Origin: Rhabdophis nuchalis
Lineage: Eukaryota; Chordata; Lepidosauria; Squamata; Natricidae
Reading direction: 5' to 3'
Assembly (NCBI GenBank): GCA_039707465.1
Contig: CM077649.1
Location: 11,530,501-11,594,500, forward strand
Length of the DNA stretch: 64,000 nucleotides
In this document: positions 1 through 10,343 of the stretch, piece after piece
How positions within the stretch are numbered: the first letter of the stretch is position 1
Layout of the letters: each line of letters starts with the position of its first letter
Program-made: the position numbers and the translations under genes
Notes under the pieces: generated by a model
What the model saw: only the letters and a program-made list of their open reading frames with translations
Databases searched by the model: none
Told to the model about the DNA's origin: nothing

Positions 1-136
1 CAAACCTATCTGCCCTCACCAAATATCCATTTCAATAACCATTTTTGATAGATTATACCATGGCAAACTCCATCTGTCTGACCTTTTCTTCCTGCTTTTC
101 AGAAGTGGAGTCTTCTTGGGTTTTCTGCCATAGAGG

Positions 137-312
137 CAGTGGTGGGTTTCAAATTTTTTAGAACCTACTCTGTAGGTGTGGCCTATTTTGTGGGCGTGGC
201 TTGGCAGTCATGTGACAGGGTGGGAGTGGCCACCTTTTAAAATGTGGTGAAACTCATTTAACAACGCTCTTGCTTAGCAACCAAAATTTTGGACTCAATT
301 GTGATGATAAAT

Positions 313-372
<60 letters not shown>

Positions 373-553
373 TCCTTCCTTCCTTCCTTCCTTCCTTCCT
401 TTCTTCCCTTTCCTTTCCTTCCCGTTGGGACACTGGCAGCGACGAGCCAGATTTACTTCCAGGTACGCCGGTGGAACCCCCTCTCACCGGTTCTCTAAAT
501 TTCACCAACCGGCTCTCGCGAGTAGGTGCGAGCCTGAAAGAAACCCACCACTG
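137..553 (+). mobile_element. hAT-like MITE, CAGTGGTGGGTTT family, copy 1
   Basis: The ends are CAGTGGTGGGTTTC and GAAACCCACCACTG. The middle holds a long (CTTT)n/(CCTT)n tract (about 313-425). The flanking duplication is not clean (CATAGAGG versus CAGAGGTC). The same family recurs at 8397 and 10926 in the opposite orientation. Confidence 0.75.
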
Positions 554-840
554 CAGAGGTCACTTCCAATCAAAAAGCAATGGATGGTGTAACTTGATAC
601 TATTATACTTTGATCTTGCAAGTCAGCCAGGATGTATTTTGAAGTCTTCTTTGGTTCTTTCCCCAGCATTTGAAATACCCTTCTGTTTTAAGTGTTGGTC
701 AATTTTCCTCTTGTGGCAAGGTCGAAGATAGTTGGCTACAGTCCCATGGACGTTAAACTTGACATTATTAGCCACCATGGTCACAGGAAATAAGACTCGT
801 TGGAGATGGTGTTCTAGCCTTTCCTTTTTCTATTGTGTTT
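554..840. other. Unassigned segment with a short minus-strand ORF
   Basis: Frame 623-778 (-) reads 51 codons from ATG with a protein-like composition (NVKFNVHGTVANYLRPCHKR), and the frame stays open upstream. I do not recognise the family. It may be a fragment of a transposon protein. Confidence 0.3.
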
Positions 841-1660
841 TCTCGAAAATACCCAATTTAATGGAGGCCGGCAATTCTGATACACAACAGCACTGGCAGC
901 AGGCAGAGGCACAGGGGGGAAGGGCAAGTGATCCTGCTGTGCCACGCGGCCTTCTGCTCTGTTGTGGCTGCTGGCAAGCTGAGAGATGGTGGGACAGACT
1001 GTCAGCCAATTTAATGGAGGCAGGAGATTCTGATGCACAGCGTCATCGGCAGCAGGCAAAGGCGCAGGAGGCAGAGAGCAGGCTATCGCGGCACTCATCG
1101 GAATCACCTGCCTCCCCCGCCTCTGCCAGCTGCCGGTGCCATCGCACTTCAGAATCGGCAGCCTCCATTAAATCGGGGGTCAATCCATCCCACTATCTCT
1201 TGGCTTGCCCATGACTGCAATGCAGAAGGCCCCATGCCACATCGGGATCGCCTGCCCTCTCCCCCGTGCCTGAGTCCATGATTGGGGAGATAGGAGCGGT
1301 ATAGAAATTGAATAAAACCTAAAACCTTTGTCTGCTGCCATGTGTTGGAGTCACCTGCCTCTATTAAATCAGCTTATAAAACCGCAAGGCGCATCAGGAT
1401 TACCTGCCCTCCCCCCGGTTCCTCAGCCTGCTGCCGCTGTGCTGCGTGTCGCAATCACCTGCCTCCCCACCTCGGTGCCTCTGCTTGGAGAGCTGGGCCA
1501 GAGCTCGCAGTGCTGGGGCTCACCTGCGCTGCATGGGATGTGGCTGTTGCTGTACTCAGTCTGCCCCAGCGCGCTGGCCGCCTCCTGTGCTGGGCATGCC
1601 CACCCACCCCTACCTCCGCTGATGAAGATCTTCACTGGGACTTATTTTGGGGCGGGGGTA
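840..1660. repeat. GC-rich, internally repetitive segment
   Basis: A block of about 150 bp (TTAATGGAGGC, then GATTCTGATGCACAGC and GGCAGCAGGC) occurs at about 858 and 1010. Inverted versions occur at about 1095-1180 and 1345-1400 (TGCCTCCATTAAATC type). A LINE-like tail (CCTGAGTCC, then GAGCGGTATAGAAATTGAATA) sits at 1268-1315. The class is not recognised. Open frames across it look like chance products of GC content. Confidence 0.5.
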
Positions 1661-1669
1661 GGGCTTATG

Positions 1670-2600
1670 GATGGGGAGGAACAGGCTCAGGCTCAACCCC
1701 TCCAAGACCGAATGGCTGTGGTTCCCGGCATCCCGTTACAGTCAGCTGGTTCCATCGCTGGCTATGGGGGGGGGGTGAGACCTTAGCCCCCACAGGAAGG
1801 GTTCACAACTTGGGTGTCCTCCTGGATGCATGGCTGTCCTTAGAAGATCATGACGGCTGTCGCCAAGGGGGCTTTTTATTAGGTTTGCCTGATTTAACAG
1901 TTGCGTACCTTCCTAGATCGGAATGCCCTACGCACAGTCACTCACGCCCTTGTCTCTTCCCGTCTGGACTACTGCAATGCTCTCTACATGGGGCTTCCCT
2001 TGAAGAGCACCCGGAGACTTCAACTGGTCAAGAATGCGGCCGCACGGGTAATATTGGGAGCGACACGATGCTCCCATGTAACACATCTCCTGCGCGAGCT
2101 GCACTGGCTTCCGGTGATTTTCCGGGTGCGATTCAAGGTGTTGGTTACTATCTTTAAAGCACTCCATGGCTTAGGACCGGGGTACTTACGAGATCACCTT
2201 CTGCCACCGAGAGCCTCCCACCGGCCAGTACGCTCCCATAGAGAGGGTCTCCTCATGGTGCCATCGGCTAGACAATGTCGACTGGCGACACCCAGGGGGA
2301 GAACCTTCTCCATGGGAGCACCTGTCCTCTAGAACGAATTGCCCCCGGAATTAAGAACTATCCCTGACTTACGCACGTTCCGCCGTGCTCTCAAAACCTT
2401 TTTCTTCCAACAAGCCGGGCTGGCATAAAGCATGATTTTTAAACTCAATTTTTTATTAATTTTATACAGGGTTAGTTTGGGTTTTTTTCCACGTTTTGGC
2501 CAAGGTTTAATATGTTTTTTACAAGTTTTTTTAACTTTTGTATATTTGTTTTTATTCTGGCTGTACACTGCCCTGAGTCCTTCGGGAGTAGGGAGGTATT
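1670..2600 (+). mobile_element. L2/CR1-clade LINE, 3' end of pol with tail
   Basis: Encodes the C-terminal part of a non-LTR reverse transcriptase, broken by frameshifts: RNLGVLLD-like and SLEDH motifs, then [46 protein letters not shown] and a SHREGLL terminal block. The 3' tail carries the CCTGAGTCC...GGGAGTAGGGAGGTAT hairpin typical of this family in the window. The 5' end is truncated. Confidence 0.85.
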
Positions 2601-2611
2601 AAAAAACCAAT

Positions 2612-2703
2612 AACTAAACTAAACTAAACTAAACTAAACTAAACTAAACTAAACTAAACTAAACTAAACTAAACTAAACTAAACTAAACTAAACTAAACT
2701 AAA
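2612..2703 (+). repeat. (AAACT)n microsatellite
   Basis: About 18 tandem AAACT units, directly after the L2 tail. It probably grew from the element's own 3' terminal repeat. Confidence 0.95.
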
Positions 2704-3083
2704 CATTAGGAGCACACCAAAAATCAGACTAGGGCTTATTTTCTGCTTTGGTCTTATTTTCCAGCAAACACAGTATGCTTGGTTATTACCATCTTCCATT
2801 CGTCATCAGGCAACTCTCTGCTTTTCTTTTTCTTGTCTATAGTCACTGTGCTGCATACAACATAAAGTGCCTGAGTATTTTGCTCCATTCAAATAGGCTG
2901 AACAACTGATTAAAAGATTGAACACACTTATGATACCAATTAAAGATTCTGCTTAACAGACCACTAGCATCCAATGATGTAGTTTAACTTCTAATGAGTA
3001 GTAATAAGTATCCCAATGCCATTTTATTATAAGAATATGCTAAGTCATACATCAAAATCAAAGCATCTGCCCTTGGGACAGTG
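2704..3083. other. No gene seen
   Basis: AT-rich unique-looking sequence. No coding signal or recognised repeat. Confidence 0.5.
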
Positions 3084-3091
3084 GACTAAAG

Positions 3092-3226
3092 CAGGGGTCT
3101 CCAACCTTTGCAACCTTAAGTCTGAAGGACTTCAGCTCCCAGACTTCTCCAGCCAGCTTTGCTGGCTGGAGAAGTCTGGGAGCTGAAGTCCTTCAGACTT
3201 AAGGTTGCAAAGGTTGGAGACCCCTG
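3092..3226. mobile_element. Palindromic hAT MITE
   Basis: Near-perfect palindrome from CAGGGGTCTCCAACC to its complement, with a CCAGC/GCTGG centre. The 8-bp target duplication GACTAAAG is on both sides. Confidence 0.93.
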
Positions 3227-3234
3227 GACTAAAG

Positions 3235-4140
3235 AATAGTAGATACCATTTCCTTCTATCAGTTTCAACTTATTTCATGGAAACTGGTGACTCTTAAGAA
3301 AAAGCAGAGGATATCAATACTTTTGGTCACATTTGTATATAATGAGATTTTAGTAAATGGAAAAATAGCAACACTGGGAACAGCTGCATCTGGAGAAATG
3401 GCTGCCTTCATCTTCATGACAAGTGTTTTCTAATTTAGCTTTTGTGAAAGGATTTCTGTGTGATTTAACCACATCAACTAATGCATCATATATAGGATTT
3501 TCTAATATTTGTTACTTCCTCTCCTTGCCAAGCACAATTATATTGCCCTATAATGAAGAGGTGAGCTGCAGTTTTTCAGCTTATTTGTTAGGTCTTCTTT
3601 CAGGATTGTATACAACACCCTAAAATCGGAGAATCTTAATAAAAAAAGATAACACAACAATAGAATGGAACAAGAAATCCTATGTGTTTTACTCCAAAAT
3701 AAAAGGTCTTCCTCACAACCATGTTAATGCATGTTCTGCCCCTACTTGAGACAGCAGAAAAGTAGGCTAGTAAAAAATTAAGTTGGTTTTACCCTGTACA
3801 AGAATCACTTTTTCAAGCTGTTCTGATTTTAAGGTAGGGAATTAAAGGAAAGTGATTGATAGGTTCCTCTGATTTGGTTTCCACTCATTAAGCATCATCG
3901 GTGATTGCTTTCCTAAAATGTGGAGAAAAAGGTTGTGGCGAAAACAGGTACTCCTTCGATAGATTCAGCCACTTTTCAAAGCCATGGGCCACAAGTGCGG
4001 AAATACTTTTTGCAGCTCATATTAGTGATAACCACTAATTTTGGATCTAACATGATTTCAAGACATCATTGCAAAAATAAAACTGTTGTGCATTTTATAC
4101 CGAAACCTCCAAATCCTATAATCTTCTGCCTAAATTCTTG
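3235..4140. other. No gene seen
   Basis: AT-rich. The short open frames at 3423-3623 and 3920-4261 lack family resemblance. Confidence 0.5.
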
Positions 4141-4144
4141 GATC

Positions 4145-4217
4145 TTAATCAACACCGCCCCGAGTCCCTTTGGGGAGAGGGGGCGGTTTATAAATATAAT
4201 ATATTATTATTATTATT
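4145..4217 (+). mobile_element. L2-type LINE tail fragment with (ATT)n
   Basis: CACCGCCCCGAGTCCCTTTG, then GGGAGAGGGGGCGGTTTATAA and (ATT)n. This is the same 3' hairpin as in the longer L2 copies. Confidence 0.8.
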
Positions 4218-4298
4218 ATCAACATTCACTTTTTACAAAGCCATTTTCTCACTTTAAATAAAATCTTACCTAGAAACTTGCATTTTAGTCCTTTATAT

Positions 4299-4434
4299 CA
4301 GGGGTCCCCCAACCTTTGCAACTTTAAGTCTGAAGGACTTCAGCTCTCAGACTTCTCCAGCCAGCTTTGCTGGCTGGAGAAGTCTGGGAGCTGAAGTCCT
4401 TCAGACTTAAAGTTGCAAAGGTTGGGGACCCCTG
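4299..4434. mobile_element. Palindromic hAT MITE
   Basis: CAGGGGTCCCCCAACC to GGTTGGGGACCCCTG palindrome. Perfect 8-bp duplication CTTTATAT. Confidence 0.93.
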
Positions 4435-4489
4435 CTTTATATAGTCTATTTTATTTAAAATCGAAATTTTATCATTTTAGTCCTCCTTT

Positions 4490-4722
4490 AAAGATAAAGG
4501 TAAAGGATCCCCTCGCACATCTATGCTAGTCATTCCAGACTCTAGGGGGTGGGTGCTCATCTCTGTTTCAAAGCTGAAGAGCCAGCGCTGTCCGAAGACG
4601 TCTCCATGGTCATGTGGCCGGCATGACTAAACACCAAAGGCTCACGGAATGCTGTTACCTTCCCACCAAGGGTGGTTATTTTTCCACTTGCATTTTTACA
4701 TGCTTTCTAACTGGTAACCTCC
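4490..4722 (+). repeat. Dispersed squamate repeat (SINE-like)
   Basis: Matches a widespread reptile repeat as I remember it: GTAAAGGATCCCCTCGCAC, CATTCCAGACTCTAGGGGG, GTCCGAAGACGTCTCCATGG, TTCCCACCAAGGGTGG. The class is uncertain. Confidence 0.65.
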
Positions 4723-5079
4723 TTTAGTGACTGCAATTAGAAAAATTAGGACTGTCAAGTTGGTCGTTAAGTAGAAAAGAATGTGACTGTGACTGGGCTT
4801 ATGATTTTGCAGTACTTCCCCTTCAGTTAAGTGAAGTAAAGCAGTCATTAAGTGAATAATCATATGCCTGCAAACTTATTCTTTTACTTCGACCTTCCAA
4901 ACTCAATTTCTTTTATCTTTCAAGTACTGAAGAATTTTAACAAAATGAGTACAAAATCAGACTTTACAATTGCAGTATAGTAAGCATCATTATCAGCCCT
5001 TTAAAATTATAGTCTTTTCCCGTGTTTGGGGGGAAAAATTGGATACATTGGGGTAGCTGACTAATGGTTGAGGATTGTC
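4723..5079. other. Degenerate MITE remnant, no gene
   Basis: Contains GTCGTTAAGT and GTCATTAAGTGAATA, words of the TA-flanked MITE family that is clear at 47.9 and 62.8 kb. Otherwise featureless. Confidence 0.4.
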
Positions 5080-7041
5080 TCAATCTTCTATTCCTCTGGG
5101 TGGGGATGAGGAAGGAACTATAGCCATGGAAGAAATAACTTTCTTAAAGCACCCACTAATTTTGGTTTGCACAGTTTTTTTCTTTTTTTCTTCATATATT
5201 TCATGATAACACTTTAAGATTTCATGCATATCCTGATACACCTTTCCAAAACGTTCTACATTGGGATCCATACTCTGCAATTTTGATAAGCTTTGGTTAA
5301 CACCTGAGAAAACACCAGCCAATGCTTTCACATTGAACTTTTTGGGCTGAATTTCTTCCTTTTTTCCCTTCTCCTCTTCTGGTTGTTCTTCTGGTTCCTC
5401 CTCTTCTTCTGGTTCCTCCTCTTTTGGTTTCTCCCCCTGTGGTTCCTCCTCCTCTTCTGGTTCCTCCTCTGGTTCTTCCTCCGGTTCCTCCTCCTCTTCT
5501 TCCTCTTCCTCCTCCTCTTCTTCCTCCTCCTCCTCCTCCTCCTCCTCCTCCTCCTCCTCCTCCTCCTCCTCCTCCTCCTCCTCTTCTTCCTCTTCCTTCT
5601 CTTCTTTGACCCTTCGTGCTTCCAATTCTTTTTTCAGTTCGATTAAATCCTCATTTGAAAGTTCTCCCTCGGTGTAGGCTATCAAACTTTTCACATCTTC
5701 TGCACTGACGTCTAAATCAAGGGATTTCATGAGTGTCAAAATTTCCTTATTGGTTTCCTCCACATCTTTGCTATGGTCAAATCCTTGAAAATTATTTACC
5801 AGAACAGGAAAACATTTTAAACACTTTTTCCAAACCCCTTGCATGCACTTCACGGTGACAGCCTGCCATGCTGCTGCAACGTTTTTGATGCAATGGAGGA
5901 TATTATAGTTTTTCCAAAACTCCCGCAATGTCACCCTCTTATCCTCCTCTATTGCATCCACGCCTTTGGCCAACATTGCACGTAAATAGTATGCTTTAAA
6001 TATTGCGATAGCTCCCTGGTCCATGGGCTGTAAGAGAGGGGTGGTGTTTTGGGGTAAATAAACCACTTTCACATCTGGATAGATATTATGAAGATGTGGG
6101 GGATGCCCAGGTCTGTTGTCAAGGAGCAAGAGAATTTTAAAAGGAATCTTTTTTTGCAAACAATAGTCCTTTACTTGAGGTATGAAACAATTCATACACC
6201 AATCCTCAAAGAGGACTTGTGTCATCCAAGCCTTCTGATTGGATCGGTAATAAATGGGCAGGGTGCGCTTGCATATGTTTTTGAAGGCACGATGGTTCCC
6301 CGATTTGTGGACCAGAAATGGCTTCAGCTTGAATCCAGAGACATTCCCACCCAACAGCAAGGTTACTCTCTCCTTAAATGTTTTATAGCCGGGCGCTGCT
6401 TTGGCCTCTTGATGGATATAAGTCTGCTCTGGCATTTTTTTCCAGAATAACCAGGTTTCTTCCACATTGAATATCTGTTCAGGCAAGTAGCTTCCCTTTA
6501 CAATAATATCATTGAATTCATCCAGAAAACGCTTGGCGGCTTCCTCAACACTTGGACCTTTGCGTGACTTGCGTGTGCTGCGGTAATTAAACCTTCGCTG
6601 AAACCGCATAAACCAGCCACGGCTGGCAGTGAACACTTCCGTGCACTCCTGACCTGCTCTATCCTTCAGTGTTGCGAAAATGCTGCGCGCCTTGGCTTGA
6701 ATGAGAGAAAGGCTAATCGGAATCCTCTTTTGGATTTGATCTTCAATCCACAGTAGTAGCAGTTTTTCTGTTTCGTGGATGAGGCCTGTTCGGTGTCGTG
6801 TTATAATGGCGTCTGTTCCCAATGCTCCTTTAATAGCTTTTTTGATCCTTTCCTTATCCTTCAGAATAGTGGAGATGGTGGAATGGGCCAGACCTTCTTC
6901 TTTTGCTATGTGGTTCACCTTCTTCCCCTCGCCGTGCGCTTTGATGATCTTCATTTTCAAATCGAGGTTGATGGTTTTCCTTTGCTTCTTCCTCCCTTCC
7001 TTAATTGAAGTGGAGTTCTTTCGCTTTCCTTTTGAAGACAT
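5080..7041 (-). CDS. Tigger/pogo-family transposase-like protein, intact 653 aa, Glu-rich insert
   Basis: Resembles Tigger1/TIGD1-type proteins: DNA-binding transposases of the pogo superfamily, or genes derived from them. Order of parts: basic N-terminus; CENP-B-type HTH at about residues 20-70; second HTH/CENPB domain about 90-155 (WIEDQIQKRIPIS, ASRGWFMRF); DDE core about 185-370; acidic tract about 478-570 from an in-frame (CTC)n repeat on the + strand; conserved C-terminal helix region (DPNVERFGKVYQDM). Catalytic positions: FNVEETW (E194 where family members have D), LLLDNRPGH (D308), LLQPMDQGA (D341). No stop or frameshift occurs. I chose the ATG at 7041; an extension to 7059 would need a TTG start. 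I found no terminal inverted repeats in the near flanks. It could be a young transposon copy with decayed ends or an exapted gene. Confidence 0.85.
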   Translation of the reverse strand: MSSKGKRKNSTSIKEGRKKQRKTINLDLKMKIIKAHGEGKKVNHIAKEEGLAHSTISTILKDKERIKKAIKGALGTDAIITRHRTGLIHETEKLLLLWIEDQIQKRIPISLSLIQAKARSIFATLKDRAGQECTEVFTASRGWFMRFQRRFNYRSTRKSRKGPSVEEAAKRFLDEFNDIIVKGSYLPEQIFNVEETWLFWKKMPEQTYIHQEAKAAPGYKTFKERVTLLLGGNVSGFKLKPFLVHKSGNHRAFKNICKRTLPIYYRSNQKAWMTQVLFEDWCMNCFIPQVKDYCLQKKIPFKILLLLDNRPGHPPHLHNIYPDVKVVYLPQNTTPLLQPMDQGAIAIFKAYYLRAMLAKGVDAIEEDKRVTLREFWKNYNILHCIKNVAAAWQAVTVKCMQGVWKKCLKCFPVLVNNFQGFDHSKDVEETNKEILTLMKSLDLDVSAEDVKSLIAYTEGELSNEDLIELKKELEARRVKEEKEEEEEEEEEEEEEEEEEEEEEEEEEEEEEEEEEEEEEPEEEPEEEPEEEEEPQGEKPKEEEPEEEEEPEEQPEEEKGKKEEIQPKKFNVKALAGVFSGVNQSLSKLQSMDPNVERFGKVYQDMHEILKCYHEIYEEKKKKTVQTKISGCFKKVISSMAIVPSSSPPRGIED

Positions 7042-7143
7042 TGCCCGCCAAAATTGCAAAGTACTGTAGATAGACAGAGATAGAATGGTTCAGAAGGATT
7101 TATCTTCAGCATTAGGATGGGTGGGGGTGGCAGTACTGTAGTG

Positions 7144-7278
7144 CAGGGGTTCCCAACCTTTGCAACTTTAAGTCTGAAGGACTTCAGCTGTCAGATTTCT
7201 CCAGCCAGCTTTGCTGGCTGGAGAATTCTGGGAGCTGAAGTCCTTCAGACTTAAAGTTGCAAAGGTTGGAGACCCCTG
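7144..7278. mobile_element. Palindromic hAT MITE
   Basis: CAGGGGTTCCCAACC start, palindromic body, GGAGACCCCTG end. Perfect 8-bp duplication CTGTAGTG. It sits about 100 bp upstream of the Tigger-like gene. Confidence 0.93.
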
Positions 7279-7286
7279 CTGTAGTG

Positions 7287-7680
7287 CACAAATGGTCAGT
7301 GCTAGCAGAAATGTATGTTAAATTCACTTATTTACTATTTTATATATTTGTTTGCACACCTGTTTTGTTCTTAATTGAATCCCTCCCCAGCTCCATTTGA
7401 TACATTTTTAGTGTATAGGACCTGAAAGATTGAATCTGATTCTTGAAAATTGGCAAGATTGAACTGTGAATGTCGACTAACATAATCCATTTGTGGAAAA
7501 AAAAAGCCAAAGATTCATAGGAAGCCTTAAAAAAATAGTTTGCAAAGTTCAGGAGTTTAGAGAATAAGTAGAACAGAACCCTATAGCAATATTGCTTCAC
7601 AAGTATTTTATTCTCAGGTTGGTCTCTGTCGTCTACATAATTCAGTAGTTTTCTCTCTCTCACATACACCACTGTCACAT
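7287..7680. other. No gene seen
   Basis: The open frame at 7340-7750 (-) has no recognisable similarity and overlaps MITE sequence. Confidence 0.45.
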
Positions 7681-7684
7681 ATGG

Positions 7685-7860
7685 AGACACAGAGAAGTCC
7701 TTGCTTAATGACCATAGACAGTAGAGATCAGAGTCTCGGTCACTGAGCAAAGTGGTGATTAAGCAACAACCAAATGACTGTTACACTTAATGACTGCAAT
7801 TCCAGCACTCCCCATTGTGGTCATTTCAATGATCTCATGAATCCTTAAGTGAATAGAGTT
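7685..7860. mobile_element. Fragment of TA-flanked MITE (GTAGTCCTCxACTTA family)
   Basis: Words such as TTAATGACC, GGTGATTAAGCAAC, ACACTTAATGACTGCAATTC and CTTAAGTGAATAGAG are diverged versions of the complete element at 47.9 kb. Confidence 0.55.
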
Positions 7861-8238
7861 TTTTCTCTCTGGCCACGGAGAGATTTTGGACTCCATGCAT
7901 GCATCAATTTCAGCAGCAGAGATTCAGCAGACATGGACCTGGAGATGACCTTCTCTCCTCGCCTCTCTGGGGCTCTCCGCGAAGGCGGGAAGACAGGGAT
8001 TTTGGGCTCCATGCATGCTTGGATTTCAGTTGCCGAGATTCAAGCAGGCATGAAATGGCAGGGGTCTTTTTCATTCAGTCCCCAGAGACAAGAGGAAGTC
8101 ATCTCGGGAGGTGGCAGCAATTTGCAACCTTTCCTGCCCGCTTCCCCATCGACTTTCTGCAGAGACCGGCAGGAAAGAAGCAGCAATCGTGCAAACACAA
8201 GGCACTTGGCAACCAATCATAAGGGGGGAAAGAACTAC
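7861..8238. other. Unassigned GC-moderate segment
   Basis: Open frames on the + strand (7849-8370) run into the next MITE and show only a repeated GFGLHAC-like phrase. A loose direct repeat (ATTTTGGACTCCATGCATGC / ATTTTGGGCTCCATGCATGC) lies at about 7886 and 7998. Probably an unrecognised repeat. Confidence 0.35.
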
Positions 8239-8246
8239 CTCTATAT

Positions 8247-8360
8247 CAGGGATTCCCAAACTTGGCAACTTGAAGACTTGTGGACTTCAACTCCCAGAAT
8301 TCTCCAGCCAGCAGAGCAGAAGTCCACAAGTCTTCAAGTTGCCAAGTTTGGGAACCCCTG
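8247..8360. mobile_element. Palindromic hAT MITE
   Basis: CAGGGATTCCCAAACTTGG to CCAAGTTTGGGAACCCCTG, a subfamily with a TTGAAGACTTGTGGACTTC body. Perfect 8-bp duplication CTCTATAT. Confidence 0.93.
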
Positions 8361-8396
8361 CTCTATATAGTCCCCTTCAGCAGAGTTAGAACAATG

Positions 8397-8789
8397 CAGT
8401 GGTGGGTTTCTGCAGGCTCGCACCTACTCGCGAGAACCGGTTGGTGAAATTTAGAGAACCGGTGAGAGGGGGTTCCACCGGCGGACCCAGAAGTAAGTCT
8501 GGCCTGCTGCCGCCAGTGACCCAACGGGAAGGAAAGGAAAGGAAAGGAAAGGAAGGAAGGAAGGAAGGAAGGAAGGAAGGAAGGAAGGAAGGAAAGAAAG
8601 AAAGAAAGAAAGAATGAATCATCACAATTGAGTCCAAAATTTTGGTTGCTAAGCAAGAGCGTTGTTAAATGAGTTTCACCACATTTTAAAAGGTGGCCAC
8701 TCCCACCCTGTCACACGACTGCCAAGCCACGCCCACAAAATAGGCCACACCTACAGAGTAGGTTCTAAAAAATTTGAAACCCACCACTG
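8397..8789 (-). mobile_element. hAT-like MITE, CAGTGGTGGGTTT family, copy 2
   Basis: CAGTGGTGGGTTTC / GAAACCCACCACTG ends. Perfect 8-bp duplication GAACAATG. Internal (AAGG)n/(AAAG)n tract at 8530-8612 in the same place as in copies 1 and 3. Confidence 0.92.
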
Positions 8790-8797
8790 GAACAATG

Positions 8798-9190
8798 ATA
8801 GTTACATTGGAAAGGGAAGAAGGAAGAGGGAAGAAAACTAGACAGGGATGAGCCAAGGAGAAGAAAAGGAAAGGAAGAGGGAGTGCTCAGGTTTATTTTT
8901 TCTGAATTCAACTTTGAAGAAAGCAGGGTTGTTGTTTTTTTAACTTTCCTGCAGTAATCAAACATGAACATGTTTATTAATCCAACGTATGTTGCCTTCA
9001 TAGAGCTAAAAAAATTGGATATCTTGCCTGCACTGTATATGTAGAAAACTACCTGAAGACACACAAGCACATAGGCAGCTATCGTTGAAGACTGAGTAAA
9101 AGTAGCCCAAGCTTACCTTACTGCCTCACACAGCAACCTTTCAAAGTTATGATGGAGATGAATTAGTTACCATGCTGCTTTAACTAGCAA
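8798..9190. other. No gene seen
   Basis: AG-rich then AT-rich. No coding signal. Confidence 0.45.
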
Positions 9191-9329
9191 CTGAGGAGGA
9201 AATCAAATAAGCCCAATCATGTGATTGTCCACTTAGTGACTGTTGCTGGTTCCAAGTGTGGTCATTAAGTGAGAATAACAATGTATACGCAAAGCCAAAG
9301 GCATGGGATTTTTAAAAAATAGGCTAGAT

Positions 9330-9715
9330 CAGTGATGGCTAACCTTTTTTGGCTCGCGTGCCAAAAGTGGGGGGAGCGCGGGGTGTGTGTGTGTCATGCA
9401 TGGGTGTGCCACACCCATAATGCTAAGTGCGTGACCCTCTGCTTTTGGCGTGCTTTTTTTGCCCTCCCAGGGCTCCGGAGGCTTTCTAGAAGCCTGGGGA
9501 GGGTGAAAACAGCCTCCCCTCCCCACCTCCAGAGGCATCAGGAGCTTCCCTGAAGCCTCCAGAGGGCAAAAAACGGCCTCGAAAGAAGGCCTAAATCAGC
9601 TGGCCAGCGCACACATGCGTGCTGGAGCTGACAGGGCAACGCCTCGAGTGCCCTAAGAAATGGTTCTGTGTGCCACCTGTGGCACCCGTGCCATAGGTTC
9701 GTCATCATGGGGCTA
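9330..9715. mobile_element. hAT MITE, CAGTGATGGCTAACC family
   Basis: Starts CAGTGATGGCTAACCTTTTTT and ends near GGTTCGTCATCATGG. GGCTAGAT flanks both sides, with a few extra bases at the right. Internal CCTCCAGAGG-rich inverted segments make short GC-rich frames that are not genes. Confidence 0.85.
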
Positions 9716-9806
9716 GGCTAGATCAATCTCCAAACAAAGGTTAGAATGTTTTATCTCTTACCTTTAGAATACCTCTGTTTGTATTTAGAAGAACTACAGT
9801 CTAGAT

Positions 9807-10239
9807 CAGGGGTCTCCAACCTTTGCAACTTTAAGTCTGAAGGACTTCAACTCCCAGAATTAAATAAAATCAAAAGCACAATTGTGGTCACAGGGTTTTC
9901 CATTTAGCAACCACATCTCTTAGTGCAGGGGTCTCCAACCTGTGCAACTTTAAATCTGAAGGACTTCAGCTCCCAGACTTCTCTAGCCAGCAAAGTAAAG
10001 CTGGCTGGAGAAGTCTGAGAGCTGAAGTCCTTCAGACTTAAAGTTGCAAAGGTTGGAGACCCCTGCAATAGGGAACTCACTCATTGAACAATTGTGTAAT
10101 TAATTTAACAATTGCGGTGATTCACTTAACAACTATGGCAAGAAAGATAGTAAAATGCAGCAAAAACGTAACAACTGTCTTGCTTATTCTGGGAGTTGAA
10201 GTCCTTCAGACTTAAAGTTGCAAAGGTTGGAGACCCCTG
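9807..10239. mobile_element. Palindromic hAT MITE split by nested MITEs
   Basis: Outer ends CAGGGGTCTCCAACC / GGAGACCCCTG with perfect duplication GTCTAGAT. The body is broken by a segment of the TA-flanked MITE family (about 9868-10185), which itself carries another CAGGGGT palindrome (9926-10075). Confidence 0.88.
9926..10075. mobile_element. Nested palindromic hAT MITE
   Basis: CAGGGGTCTCCAACC to GGAGACCCCTG inside the MITE segment. Its right junction (CAATAGGG) is the reverse of the right junction of the element at 29147 (CCCTATTG). Confidence 0.8.
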
Positions 10240-10253
10240 GTCTAGATCATGGG

Positions 10254-10330
10254 TGGGCAAACTTTGCAGCTTTAAGTTTGAAGGACTTCAGCTCCCAGAA
10301 TTCTCCAACCAGCAAAGCTGGTCTAGATAG
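10254..10330. mobile_element. Half of a palindromic hAT MITE
   Basis: Only the left arm (CATGGGTGGGCAAACTTTGC, then TTCAGCTCCCAGAATTCTCC) is present. Confidence 0.6.
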
Positions 10331-10343
10331 CCCTGGTCTAGAT

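Noticed and set aside
254..731. Open frames of 84-153 aa rich in F/L/S or K/E/R
   Set aside because: Translations of a (CTTT)n/(AAAG)n microsatellite inside a MITE. The same applies at 8363-8656 and 10867-11283.
5383..5646. Plus-strand frames of poly-Leu or poly-Pro
   Set aside because: Antisense of the Glu-coding (CTC)n inside the Tigger-like gene.
5080..7059. Start of the Tigger-like protein at 7059
   Set aside because: The first codon there is TTG. The first ATG in frame is at 7041 and gives the expected N-terminus.
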